Positions 14,015-21,153 of a stretch of 46,776 bases of DNA are shown one piece after another. The stretch comes from Pseudomonadota bacterium (GTDB lineage: Bacteria; Pseudomonadota; Gammaproteobacteria; Burkholderiales; Chitinibacteraceae). Position 1 is the stretch's first letter. Every line of letters begins with the position of its first letter. Position numbers and translations under genes: made by a program. The DNA lies in NCBI GenBank assembly GCA_026399755.1, contig JAPLQI010000079.1, forward strand, positions 1-46,776, given 5' to 3'. Below the pieces are notes generated by a model that did no database searches, was not told where the DNA came from, and saw nothing but the letters and a program-made list of their open reading frames with translations.

Positions 14015-15550
14015 TTACACCTCTACCCAAAGGCTTGCGCCGTCACAGATAAACCGCGCCGAACTATTGGCGGCGATGGATACAGTGGCCGCAGCAGTGG
14101 CCACACTATTCCGCAAGAAATTAGCGCCCGCCGCCGTCGCTAAAGTCATGACCGCCGCGCCGGTGCGGATGCAAAACATTGCGCCCTTTCCTGCCCCGCG
14201 CTGATTTGGATTGGCAAGCGAAATCAAGGCCGTGGTGGCGTGGGTGCATTGCAGTAAATACACGCCTTGAAAGCTGGGCACGGTAAACGCGCCGCTGGCT
14301 TTTGTCATGACGGTTACATCGTGATTGTGGGCGGACGGTGTAAAGGTGTTGGGCTTGCCGGTCAGGTTTGCCCACGGCACGGCGGACACATCAGCCGGAA
14401 AAATATCAGGCACGCCGCTGGTGATTTGTGACCAGTCAATCGCCACCGCGCCATTTTCATGCGGAAAGGTGGCGGGTACGCCGGTATTGATCTGTGACCA
14501 ATCAATCACAATCCCGCCATTATCGACCGGAAATGTAACCGGTACGCCGGTACTGATCTGTGACCAGTCAATCACAATCGCGCTATTATCAGCCGGAAAA
14601 ACGTCCGGTTTGTCTGGCAAGCCCGCCCACGTTGCCGCCGGTATATCAGCCGGAAAGGTAGTCGGCACGCCCGAGGTGATTTGTGACCAGTCGATATTTA
14701 GCGTCGATGGATCAACAGGAAAAGAACCTGGCTTATTTGTAATTTGTGACCAAGCCACATTAATGGCCCCCAAGTCGGCAGGAAACACTAAAGGCTTATT
14801 TAATATACTGTTCCATTCGACCTTTGAATTTTGCCCTCCCGAAGTCACTTCTGGCGGGATTCCGGTAATCTTTGACCAAGGCACGGAAAGATTGGAAAGG
14901 TCAGCGGGAAAAGTAAGCGGCTTATTTCCTATACTTTGCCATTGAATTGACCCACCCGACCCGCCGCCCAAGCTGGGTTTGTTTTTAATGAGTTCCCACG
15001 AGGTTGGGTAATTTACTGGTTTATCTTGAATATCTGCCCACGCTCGAGCCTCTGCTAGCTGCTGGGTATGACGATCCAGAACACGCCCCAAGTAAACCAG
15101 TGTTTCGCCTTGCATGGCGGTTACTTCTACAAAGGCGTCATGACTCGCAAACATGAGCTTTGCCGCTACCTTTGTAATGTAATTCACGTTTTCGTTATTT
15201 TCCCAGCCCACCAGCGCGGCCAACTCAGCGTCTAAAACATCTAGGCGCAACTCAGCCGCGTCATTTTTTAGCTTTGCCGCCGCCACGGTTTCGTAAGTCG
15301 TCGTGAGCGAGGTTTTAAATAAGTCGAACACTTCCAACAATACATAGGCTTTTTCTGGCACATCATCAGGCGGCGTGGGAAGTCCGCCATTGCCAATCAA
15401 TAGCGATAAATACTCTAAATCAATCGTGATGGGCGCGTGGCATTCGGGCGGGGTAAACATCTTGACCGGCCCAATTTTAAAATAGCGTTTGCGTGTGCCG
15501 ACCAAGCTGGACGACAAATCTTCTTTGCGCGGCAATTCTGGAGCTGGCAT
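14015..15550 (-). CDS. Repeat-rich fibre / spike protein, putative receptor-binding protein
   Basis: 511 residues, with a GAGGTAA site before ATG 15550. The N-terminal part (about 1-165) is mixed and probably anchors the protein in the virion. About residues 170-430 consist of roughly twelve 20-22-residue units of the form W-x-x-I-x-x-K/V-P-x-x-F-P. The C-terminal 85 residues form a compact, small-residue-rich domain ending SSARFICDGASLWVEV. W..I..KP..FP units are common in phage tail fibres and spikes and form extended trimers with a receptor-binding tip. In a phage without tail genes this would be a capsid vertex spike. It lies between the capsid-size genes and the lysis genes. Confidence 0.78.
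   Translation of the reverse strand: MPAPELPRKEDLSSSLVGTRKRYFKIGPVKMFTPPECHAPITIDLEYLSLLIGNGGLPTPPDDVPEKAYVLLEVFDLFKTSLTTTYETVAAAKLKNDAAELRLDVLDAELAALVGWENNENVNYITKVAAKLMFASHDAFVEVTAMQGETLVYLGRVLDRHTQQLAEARAWADIQDKPVNYPTSWELIKNKPSLGGGSGGSIQWQSIGNKPLTFPADLSNLSVPWSKITGIPPEVTSGGQNSKVEWNSILNKPLVFPADLGAINVAWSQITNKPGSFPVDPSTLNIDWSQITSGVPTTFPADIPAATWAGLPDKPDVFPADNSAIVIDWSQISTGVPVTFPVDNGGIVIDWSQINTGVPATFPHENGAVAIDWSQITSGVPDIFPADVSAVPWANLTGKPNTFTPSAHNHDVTVMTKASGAFTVPSFQGVYLLQCTHATTALISLANPNQRGAGKGAMFCIRTGAAVMTLATAAGANFLRNSVATAAATVSIAANSSARFICDGASLWVEV
14345..15040 (-). repeat. Tandem 66-bp repeat array encoding the spike repeats
   Basis: About twelve degenerate units; the central ones are spaced exactly 66 bp (for example the GATYTGTGACCA segments starting at 14423, 14489 and 14555). 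Each encodes a WSQI..GVP..FP-type unit. Central copies are the most alike, as expected from ongoing unit duplication and loss. Confidence 0.85.
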
Positions 15551-15555
15551 TTTAA

Positions 15556-16497
15556 TTACCTCGCAACGGCAGATTTATAGGTTGAAATTAATAATTTGAC
15601 CGCGCCAATACTTGCGCCATTAGCGTAGGCCATTAAATCAATAGAATTTAAAACCGGATAATCTATATTTAGCGTCATATATGCACCGGCTAAATTCGAC
15701 ATTTCAGCCGCGCTAAAAGTAGCAATACTTAATGTGCCTAGCTTTAGGCTTAGCGGTTGATCAAGTGGCAAATCAGCCACATTTAAGCGAATGGTAGAAA
15801 TGGTATAGCCGCCATTAATTCGGCCAATTCGCAGCGGAAAAATATCATCGTGATAAATAAATTGTTCTAAGACATTTTCTAATTGGCCCAGCCCAGAGCT
15901 AGGCAGACCGCCGACGCTTAGCGCGCTTATAATCGCATTCATGCGCGAGGTTTCCGCATCGCACCAATCAGAGAACACCCGTACCGCCGCCATTCTTGCG
16001 ACGCTTTCAAGCCATAGCTCGCGCTCTGCGAGTTTGTCCGAGTGCTCAAAATCAGCCAGCATGGTTTGCTCAAAACCAATCTTAAGCGTAGCGTCTTGCG
16101 CTATTTTTCTTTCCTTAGCTAGGCGTCTGTTGTTTCTTTCCGCCGCAATGAGTTTATCAAAATGAGTTTGTGACGCGGTAACAATGGATATCTCTATATC
16201 AATAAAATTATCACGCCGATAGACCAAGACCAAATCGACGCCCGATTTACCAATATATTGAATAATCGGCATGGATTTATCAGCGATTAACAACTCACCC
16301 GCCGAATCCGACACCGGCCAAATGCGCATTGCGCCCGAGACAATGCAATGCACGGTAAATTTATATTTTTTATTTTCTACCCGTTCAATATCCAAACGCG
16401 CCAGCGGCTTATCAGCTAATAAATCGCAGATCATTTCTAGCGGTTTTCTACCTGATTCAAAAAATGACATAGACACCCCGCTAAATAGATGGGGCAT
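15556..16497 (-). CDS. Uncharacterised protein, candidate capsid or spike-base protein
   Basis: 313 residues from ATG 16497, which has AAGGTG seven bases upstream. ATG 16470 is an alternative giving 304 residues. The N-terminal about 120 residues look beta-rich (RLDIERVENKKYKFTVHCI). A long charged helix follows (about 125-205, with RRLAKERKIAQDATLKI), then a beta-rich C-terminal half (YTISTIRLNVADLPLDQPLS). No family is recognised. Its length and position beside the spike gene would fit a capsid protein such as the corticovirus arrangement, but the central helical region is unusual for a jelly-roll capsid protein. A spike-base or assembly role is equally possible. Confidence 0.6.
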   Translation of the reverse strand: MPHLFSGVSMSFFESGRKPLEMICDLLADKPLARLDIERVENKKYKFTVHCIVSGAMRIWPVSDSAGELLIADKSMPIIQYIGKSGVDLVLVYRRDNFIDIEISIVTASQTHFDKLIAAERNNRRLAKERKIAQDATLKIGFEQTMLADFEHSDKLAERELWLESVARMAAVRVFSDWCDAETSRMNAIISALSVGGLPSSGLGQLENVLEQFIYHDDIFPLRIGRINGGYTISTIRLNVADLPLDQPLSLKLGTLSIATFSAAEMSNLAGAYMTLNIDYPVLNSIDLMAYANGASIGAVKLLISTYKSAVAR

Positions 16498-16527
16498 TGC
16501 GCCCCACCTTTGCCGGAAAAAATCAGA

Positions 16528-17094
16528 TCAAACGGGAGGCAGCGCCGCAGTAATGCGGGCAATTTCTGAATCGACCCACGCCGAATGATCGACCATGGCG
16601 GTTTTTTGATTTTTCATTTCGGCAAATTTAAGCTGTTCATCGGGCGTGCCGGTTTCCCAAGCCGCCGCGAGCAGCAGCTCGCTATTAATCCGCGCTAGCG
16701 TGGCAATGTTTTTGGCCTTGACGAGATTAAATTTTACCAACTGCTTACGCGCTTCCGCGACAATATCGGGGATATTGCGCGGCTTAGGCGTGAGCAAGTG
16801 TGCGCCCACAATCGTGACCGGCAAATCGCCTACGATCTTTTGGGGGAATAGCGTCATGACCGCCGCCGCAAAACTATCCACATCGCCGTAAGTTTTTTTA
16901 CGCCCGTCTGATTGCGCCACCGAATACACGCGCACCTCAGCATCTACCGTTGCTGATACCTCGCCCACAAATGTGGCTTTGGCCGCATCGACCACCACGG
17001 CGCGAATGCTAATTGCAGTCGCGTCTTTCATGATTTGGGCCAAGAGTTCGGGTGTTTTACGTCCCGCTGCCTTCATTGCTACTGTTAGAGCCAT
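16528..17094 (-). CDS. Uncharacterised protein, candidate structural protein
   Basis: 188 residues from ATG 17094, chosen for the GAGGTGG site; the longer frame to 17130 starts inside the intergenic gap. The first third is Ala/Val rich and beta-like (ISIRAVVVDAAKATFVGEV, VDAEVRVYSVAQ), and the second half is helical (RKQLVKFNLVKAKNIATLAR). It has no signal peptide, no membrane helix and no recognisable motif. Strong translation signals and a place between the secreted protein and the capsid-size gene suggest a virion component, but this is inference. Confidence 0.6.
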   Translation of the reverse strand: MALTVAMKAAGRKTPELLAQIMKDATAISIRAVVVDAAKATFVGEVSATVDAEVRVYSVAQSDGRKKTYGDVDSFAAAVMTLFPQKIVGDLPVTIVGAHLLTPKPRNIPDIVAEARKQLVKFNLVKAKNIATLARINSELLLAAAWETGTPDEQLKFAEMKNQKTAMVDHSAWVDSEIARITAALPPV

Positions 17095-17135
17095 TTTTAC
17101 CACCTCGCTACGTTGAAAAAACACCCACAAAAAAC

Positions 17136-17873
17136 TTAATCCGGTACTTGATACTTGGGCCGTTCTGGATCGTCCAAGAGATAGCTATACACCGACTTAA
17201 TCCCCATCAGTTTCATGCGCGGCGTTTCACCGGCGATGCACTCCAAACGCTTACGATTAAAGCCGTAGACATAGTGGAACGACTTCAATCGTCTAAATTC
17301 TTTCTTAAATTCCGCCAACTCGCGCTGAGTCGGTGGCTTGGCCCATTCGGGATAGGCAGCGGCCAGCGCCGTTGCAAAATCTTGCGGGTAAGTAATATCC
17401 TCTAATGCGAAATAAGCACGGCCATTCACCTTGTAAGGCACAGGATTAGGCGGCGTAGTCATCAGCGGCCCAACATAAAGCGAATCACGCCCCCAGCTAC
17501 TCGCAAATTCCCAGATCATCCGCGCCAACACTGGCCCAATGCAGGGGATTTTTTCCATCTCGCACGGCGTGGCATAGCCAAAAAAATATCGGCTGTTTTT
17601 CGTGACCGGCGCATGATTGTGACCGTAATATTCAGGATTGCCCCAAACCGGATTAAGCGGACAATCCCCTTCATCGTCGGGTAGCGGATCGTCTGGGCAG
17701 TCGGGGGTAGTGTGCGGGCACTTAAAAGCCGCTTTTACCCCACTGGCCGCGCTCGCAGTACCCGCCGAACTAGCCGCACTTACGCTCGATTCCCCCGTAA
17801 CGTCCCCCGCCCCCGTCAAAATCGCCCAAACCACCGCTACCCACAGCAAGCCCCGCATCCATTTCTGCGCCAT
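17136..17873 (-). CDS. Exported Cys-rich protein of unknown function
   Basis: 245 residues whose first 103 bases overlap the end of the replication gene in another frame. It begins with a hydrophobic signal or anchor (WMRGLLWVAVVWAILTGAGD), then a low-complexity Ser/Ala linker (SSVSAASSAGTASAASG). A Cys/Pro/Asp-rich segment (CPHTTPDCPDDPLPDDEGDC) precedes a globular region with further Cys (ATPCEMEKIPC). Disulfides in the periplasm or virion surface are likely. It could be a membrane-anchored virion or minor spike protein. No family is recognised, and it is not Zot or pIII. Confidence 0.6.
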   Translation of the reverse strand: MAQKWMRGLLWVAVVWAILTGAGDVTGESSVSAASSAGTASAASGVKAAFKCPHTTPDCPDDPLPDDEGDCPLNPVWGNPEYYGHNHAPVTKNSRYFFGYATPCEMEKIPCIGPVLARMIWEFASSWGRDSLYVGPLMTTPPNPVPYKVNGRAYFALEDITYPQDFATALAAAYPEWAKPPTQRELAEFKKEFRRLKSFHYVYGFNRKRLECIAGETPRMKLMGIKSVYSYLLDDPERPKYQVPD

Positions 17874-19554
17874 TTTTTAACCCCGTACAGTTATTTACAC
17901 GAGTCCGAGAAGGGCAAAAGCCTAAAACCTGCGCCGAATTCACCGCATCAATCAGCAGCGACTTTTTAACCACTGATTCCAAGTGCCAAACCCGCAGCCG
18001 AGTGACCACCGTTTCGCGTTCACCGCTGTCAAAATCGACGATGCACACGCCCTTGGTCACAATGGTGTTTTCTTGATATTGGTTTTTTTCGCCCTGCACT
18101 TTGAAAATGCGCAACTGATGCAAGTCACACGCTTTACAAAAGCCCATCCAGTCGCCAGAGTCCGCCGCTTGCGCCGCGACTTCGATTAAACCCTCAGCAT
18201 CGCCGCGCAATTTTCGCAGCTCCCGCCACACCCCAACGGGCGGCCCGCCGATGGGCTGGAACTGACGAATATTCCAAGCCCACGCCCAGCCCTGTACTCG
18301 TTCGGCACTGCTCGCCACTTCCACGCCGCTCTCAAAGTCGTCTTGCCCGTGCATGGCTGCACCGCCCAAGTTTTTGCAAATATATTTAGCGATGTAACCG
18401 GCAGCAGAGCCACGATTCCAGTCAATATGCTTGACTGTAAAGCGATGTTTCCACGCCATCGGCTCATGCTTATTATCTTTGCGAGCATAACGGCGAAAAA
18501 TCCGAATCATTCGGCCCCGCTGGGCACGATTTACGAACAACAACATATGCCAATGCGGCGTTCCATCATGATGCGGCTCAGCCACTCTAAAGCCGTACGT
18601 CTGAATTCCCGCCCTATGCCATGCCGCCCGCACCCGCGCCCACAGCTTACAAAGGTAGTCTTGCGCTGCCCGTGGGCTGTGTTCTTCCCATTTATTATTT
18701 TGATAACAGCGGCCCGCGTCGTCCTGCTTCATACGATGAAATCGAGACGGGCATGTAAGCGTAAAAAATAAACCGCAATCACCCACATCCCGCGCTATTT
18801 CTTCAAAGCCTGAGATCCGCGTCATCAATTCGCAGCCGCGTATTTCAGGATTACTCACCGAAACCGCCGCCAAATCTTCCAAAGTAAAGCGCTGGCCTAG
18901 ATCATTCACCGCCGAGGTGTTCGCCAATATCGCCGCGTTACGTTTTCTTTGTGCTCGAAATTCAATAAGCGAATCGTTCGAGATATAAACCTGCTTATCT
19001 CTGCAAACCAGCCCAAAGCTGATGCTTTCAAATTCGCTAATGCGTTTTTTCTCGCGCCGCATATTACGCAACCACCACGCTTCATCCGTTAAGCGCAATA
19101 CCGCGCCCTGCAAATGACGCGCCCGCACCGTGGCGCGGTACTTCATCGCCGCTTGCTCAATAATGGCGGCTTGCTGTTCTATTTCACTTAATGCATTCGA
19201 CCGCGAAAGTATTCCCGCTCTCTGTTTTTGCTTATGGCGCGCCGCCGTTGCCCCTCGTACCAATTCCGCAAACTCACGCGCCCGCTCGCGTCCCAATCTT
19301 TGCAAATCTGAATCATCAAATTCGAGTGGCACGGAAAACGGCAAGCCAGCGAAATGATCCGCATAAACACGTAACCACTCGTTAGCGGCTGGCAATCCGC
19401 CAAGGCCACCGGCGCGAATATTTTCCCACTTGCGTCTTGCATCATTGCGAACCCCCGCCGGTACTGACTTCAGGCGACCATTTGCCCAAGCTCTTTCGGT
19501 TTGATCTTGCCAAGCGCGCACATTGTGCGGCAGCGTGTGCGGATAAACGCTCAC
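17770..19554 (-). CDS. HUH rolling-circle replication endonuclease, P2 gpA type
   Basis: 594 residues; GTG start overlapping the upstream stop (GTGA). All three motifs of the phage gpA family of HUH endonucleases are present in order: FFTLTCPSRFHR near residue 260 (motif 1), the metal-binding TPHWHMLLFV near 330 (HUH), and GYIAKYICKNLGG near 385 with two Tyr separated by three residues (YxxxY). Two-Tyr enzymes nick the origin, stay bound to the 5' end and re-nick to release a unit circle, as in P2, phiX174 and PM2. The N-terminal 200 residues are helical, and the Gly-rich C-terminus overlaps the next gene. It is shorter than P2 gpA (about 760). Confidence 0.93.
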   Translation of the reverse strand: MSVYPHTLPHNVRAWQDQTERAWANGRLKSVPAGVRNDARRKWENIRAGGLGGLPAANEWLRVYADHFAGLPFSVPLEFDDSDLQRLGRERAREFAELVRGATAARHKQKQRAGILSRSNALSEIEQQAAIIEQAAMKYRATVRARHLQGAVLRLTDEAWWLRNMRREKKRISEFESISFGLVCRDKQVYISNDSLIEFRAQRKRNAAILANTSAVNDLGQRFTLEDLAAVSVSNPEIRGCELMTRISGFEEIARDVGDCGLFFTLTCPSRFHRMKQDDAGRCYQNNKWEEHSPRAAQDYLCKLWARVRAAWHRAGIQTYGFRVAEPHHDGTPHWHMLLFVNRAQRGRMIRIFRRYARKDNKHEPMAWKHRFTVKHIDWNRGSAAGYIAKYICKNLGGAAMHGQDDFESGVEVASSAERVQGWAWAWNIRQFQPIGGPPVGVWRELRKLRGDAEGLIEVAAQAADSGDWMGFCKACDLHQLRIFKVQGEKNQYQENTIVTKGVCIVDFDSGERETVVTRLRVWHLESVVKKSLLIDAVNSAQVLGFCPSRTRVNNCTGLKNGAEMDAGLAVGSGGLGDFDGGGGRYGGIERKCG

Positions 19555-19829
19555 GCCATCACCGCCACATTTTTAGCCTGCGCCCGCGCCGCTTTTTTCA
19601 TTCTGAAATGATTCACCGCAGCTTGACGGTGTTGCTGCCTGCGCATCTGCAAAGTCAGATCAATATTGCGCAACGACACGCACGCCTTATCAACTTGCGA
19701 AACGTCCAAACCACGCGCCGCAAATTCATCTTTTAGATTCGAGAATTGTTTTTTGATATCGACCAGATAAATCAGCGCCGCATCGACGAAATCAAGTGAG
19801 CCTTGATCGAGTAGCAATGGGTTATTCAT
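19551..19829 (-). CDS. Small hypothetical protein preceding rep
   Basis: 92 residues from ATG 19829, overlapping the previous stop (ATGAATAA); a TTG at 19844 would add five residues. It is helical and ends strongly basic (MRRQQHRQAAVNHFRMKKAA). Its stop overlaps the rep GTG start by four bases, so its translation probably sets Rep levels. No family recognised. By position it could be a replication accessory or DNA-binding protein. Confidence 0.58.
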   Translation of the reverse strand: MNNPLLLDQGSLDFVDAALIYLVDIKKQFSNLKDEFAARGLDVSQVDKACVSLRNIDLTLQMRRQQHRQAAVNHFRMKKAARAQAKNVAVMA

Positions 19830-20109
19830 GGCAATCAGCCGCAACAGAGGCCGTTAAAATTCTTTTTTCTATACGCTTAAGATTGAATATTTCAACATTT
19901 AACTCACTAATCATTTGAATCAGTTGCTCGTCCTGAACTGCAAATGATTGCAGGGTTTCTGCTCGGTCTTGCAACACTGCCACACGAGACGAAATGCAAC
20001 GGGCAACCAGCGCCCGATCACTCTTGATGAATTCCGCCGAAAAATCGCCTTGATTGCCCACACCCCACCCCCGTCTACATGACAAAAAACCAAGCATTTT
20101 GTTACGCAT
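19822..20109 (-). CDS. Small hypothetical protein, first gene of the operon
   Basis: 95 residues, first gene after the divergent control region. The start is ATG 20109 with GGGGAT upstream; ATG 20097 is an alternative. The middle and end are helical and leucine-heptad-like (LQSFAVQDEQLIQMISELNV, then EIFNLKRIEKRIL), suggesting a coiled-coil oligomer. The position matches early regulators or excision and replication accessory proteins in Xer-integrating phages, but there is no recognisable motif. Confidence 0.55.
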   Translation of the reverse strand: MRNKMLGFLSCRRGWGVGNQGDFSAEFIKSDRALVARCISSRVAVLQDRAETLQSFAVQDEQLIQMISELNVEIFNLKRIEKRILTASVAADCHE

Positions 20110-20132
20110 CCATCCCCAATTAATACGGGAAC

Positions 20133-20264
20133 AGTCAAGTCGGCTGACTAAGTGAGAAATGATGCGGCAACAGAAACAAGGTTAGAGGACAGGGCAATAA
20201 TAGTCAATCGACACCTAACTACGAACGTTAGTCTGTTGACTACTTGAAAATAGTCAAGCGATAC
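20133..20264. promoter_or_regulatory. Divergent control region with repeated TAGTCAA operators
   Basis: The motif TAGTCAA(T/G)CGA(C/T)AC occurs at 20201-20214 and again at 20251-20264, exactly 50 bp apart. An inverted TTGACTA is at 20236-20242, and a related AGTCAAG at 20133-20139. On the minus strand the motif provides a -35 TTGACT (rc of 20202-20207), followed after 17 bases by TAACCT. Repressor binding to these copies would therefore block the rep operon promoter. The 220-bp gap between the divergent genes holds nothing else recognisable. Confidence 0.6.
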
Positions 20265-20330
20265 GTACCGCCGTAAGATAGACTCAAAAAATACAAGTCA
20301 CTCAGTAGCGCACGCGCAAGGAAAAAATCC

Positions 20331-20729
20331 ATGAAAACAGCTAACGAATATCTTGACGATATCAAGACAAAACTAGGCATTGATTCCGATTATGCCGTTG
20401 CCGCGAAAATTGGAATTTCGCGCTCTTCTATCTCAGCGGTCAGAAACAAAGGGATGAATTTTGACGGCAAAACAGCCATCAAAGTGGCGAATTTGCTAGA
20501 CATTGACCCTGCTCTAGTCATTATTGATATGCACCACGCACGCGCAAAAGACACCGAAGAGGCAGGCATTTTGCAACGTGTTTATAACTATTTGAATAAT
20601 GATGATGACGATGAAGGCAGCAGTGGCGGCACTGGCTGGAGATCTGAAAAAATGAAATTTAAGAAGGTGCTAGAAGACCGTCAAGACCTACGTTTTACCG
20701 CCCAAGATGACCTACTGTATATTATGTAA
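20331..20729 (+). CDS. Phage repressor, XRE-type HTH (DUF3693-like), 3' end in the attachment site
   Basis: 132 residues as integrated. The N-terminal 65 residues form a lambda-type HTH: YAVAAKIGISRSSISAVRNK, then AIKVANLLDIDPALVI. An acidic and Gly-rich linker (NNDDDDEGSSGG) and a basic tail follow. MKTANEYLD...KLG.DSDYA at the start resembles DUF3693 repressors of Xer-integrating filamentous phages. RBS is AAGGAAAAA. The last codons (TAT ATT ATG TAA) lie inside the dif-like core and XerD arm. In a circular form the TAA would be replaced by TCA, and the frame would continue about 15 codons to a TGA, ending KKTNRLH. Integration therefore shortens the protein. Confidence 0.82.
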   Translation: MKTANEYLDDIKTKLGIDSDYAVAAKIGISRSSISAVRNKGMNFDGKTAIKVANLLDIDPALVIIDMHHARAKDTEEAGILQRVYNYLNNDDDDEGSSGGTGWRSEKMKFKKVLEDRQDLRFTAQDDLLYIM

Positions 20730-20732
20730 AGT
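20705..20732 (+). other. attR: hybrid dif-like site of the 9-kb element
   Basis: Core TGTATA at 20716-20721 and XerD arm TTATGTAAAGT at 20722-20732 (one mismatch to the left site), but the XerC arm AGATGACCTAC matches the left XerC arm at only 6 of 11 positions. Same orientation as 11664-11691, as expected for attL and attR. The element therefore seems to contribute a poor XerC arm and a good XerD arm to attP. Confidence 0.8.
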
Positions 20733-21153
20733 TAAGTACGGTTTGCGAACTGTGTGAAATGATCGCCTTGTCACACCTAGTAAAATATAAATGCCAGCGT
20801 CCAAGACGGGTATTTTTTATGTGATTTCGATATGCGTTACTGTCACAACAAAACAAGACTGTTAATAACCCCGCCATTTTTATCTCACCCTGTGCGGTGT
20901 AACGTACCATGCGAACTCCACCTCCACCCTTAATGATTTGCCATAAATTGGGTTTTCTACGGGGTCATTGTGTAAGTCTCTGTGCTCATAGTCGGCTAAA
21001 GGCCCATTTATAATAAGTGGATGAATGTCGGGGTTTCGATCAGAGCAGAATAAATAGTCATCAAAGCAACCACGCTGGCATCAACACAAATAACTATTGG
21101 AACATGATGCATCTGCAGCGTCGCGGCGCTCTCTTCCCTTTTGTGAAAATTAA
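20733..21153. other. Intergenic region with possible decayed coding remnant
   Basis: No complete gene. A minus-strand frame from about 21079 to 20898 has no start codon but reads protein-like (DRNPDIHPLIINGPLADYEH, then GKSLRVEVEFAWYV). A different frame just upstream (VPIVICVDASVVALMTIYSA) stops shortly before, as if one gene had been frameshifted and truncated. The source family is unknown. It may be a relic of an earlier element at dif. Confidence 0.4.

Larger units (their letters stand above)
11664..20732. mobile_element. Xer-integrated 9.04-kb phage-like element with HUH replication protein
   Basis: The unit lies between dif-like sites whose cores start at 11675 and 20716, giving a circular form of 9,041 bp. 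It has a divergent repressor at the right end and a long minus-strand operon with overlapping or nearly touching genes: two small proteins, a P2-gpA-type HUH replication protein, three unknown proteins, a repeat-rich fibre or spike, endolysin, holin-like and spanin-like proteins, and small membrane or basic proteins. No integrase, terminase, portal, tail, Zot or packaging ATPase is seen. Size and content resemble small tailless phages such as corticoviruses or FLiP-type ssDNA phages more than any tailed phage, but no capsid protein is recognised. All genes appear intact. Confidence 0.85.

Noticed and set aside
14325-14945. 206-codon plus-strand ORF over the spike repeats
   Set aside because: Shadow of the repeat array on the opposite strand; periodic coding sequence keeps the antisense frame open.
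14345-15040. Possible CRISPR-like array (regularly spaced similar segments)
   Set aside because: The 66-bp period is in frame with the spike gene and encodes W..I..KP..FP units; there are no unique spacers between constant repeats and no cas genes.
11664-20732. Interpretation as a decayed P2-like tailed prophage
   Set aside because: The Rep is gpA-like, but all genes look intact and overlapping, both ends are Xer sites, and no tail, terminase or portal fragments are visible. Not fully excluded without profile searches.
11664-20732. Interpretation as a microvirus or a second inovirus
   Set aside because: There is no 500-residue VP1-type capsid protein, no pilot or J protein, no Zot, and no small coat protein with a signal peptide; a lysis cassette argues against an extruded phage.
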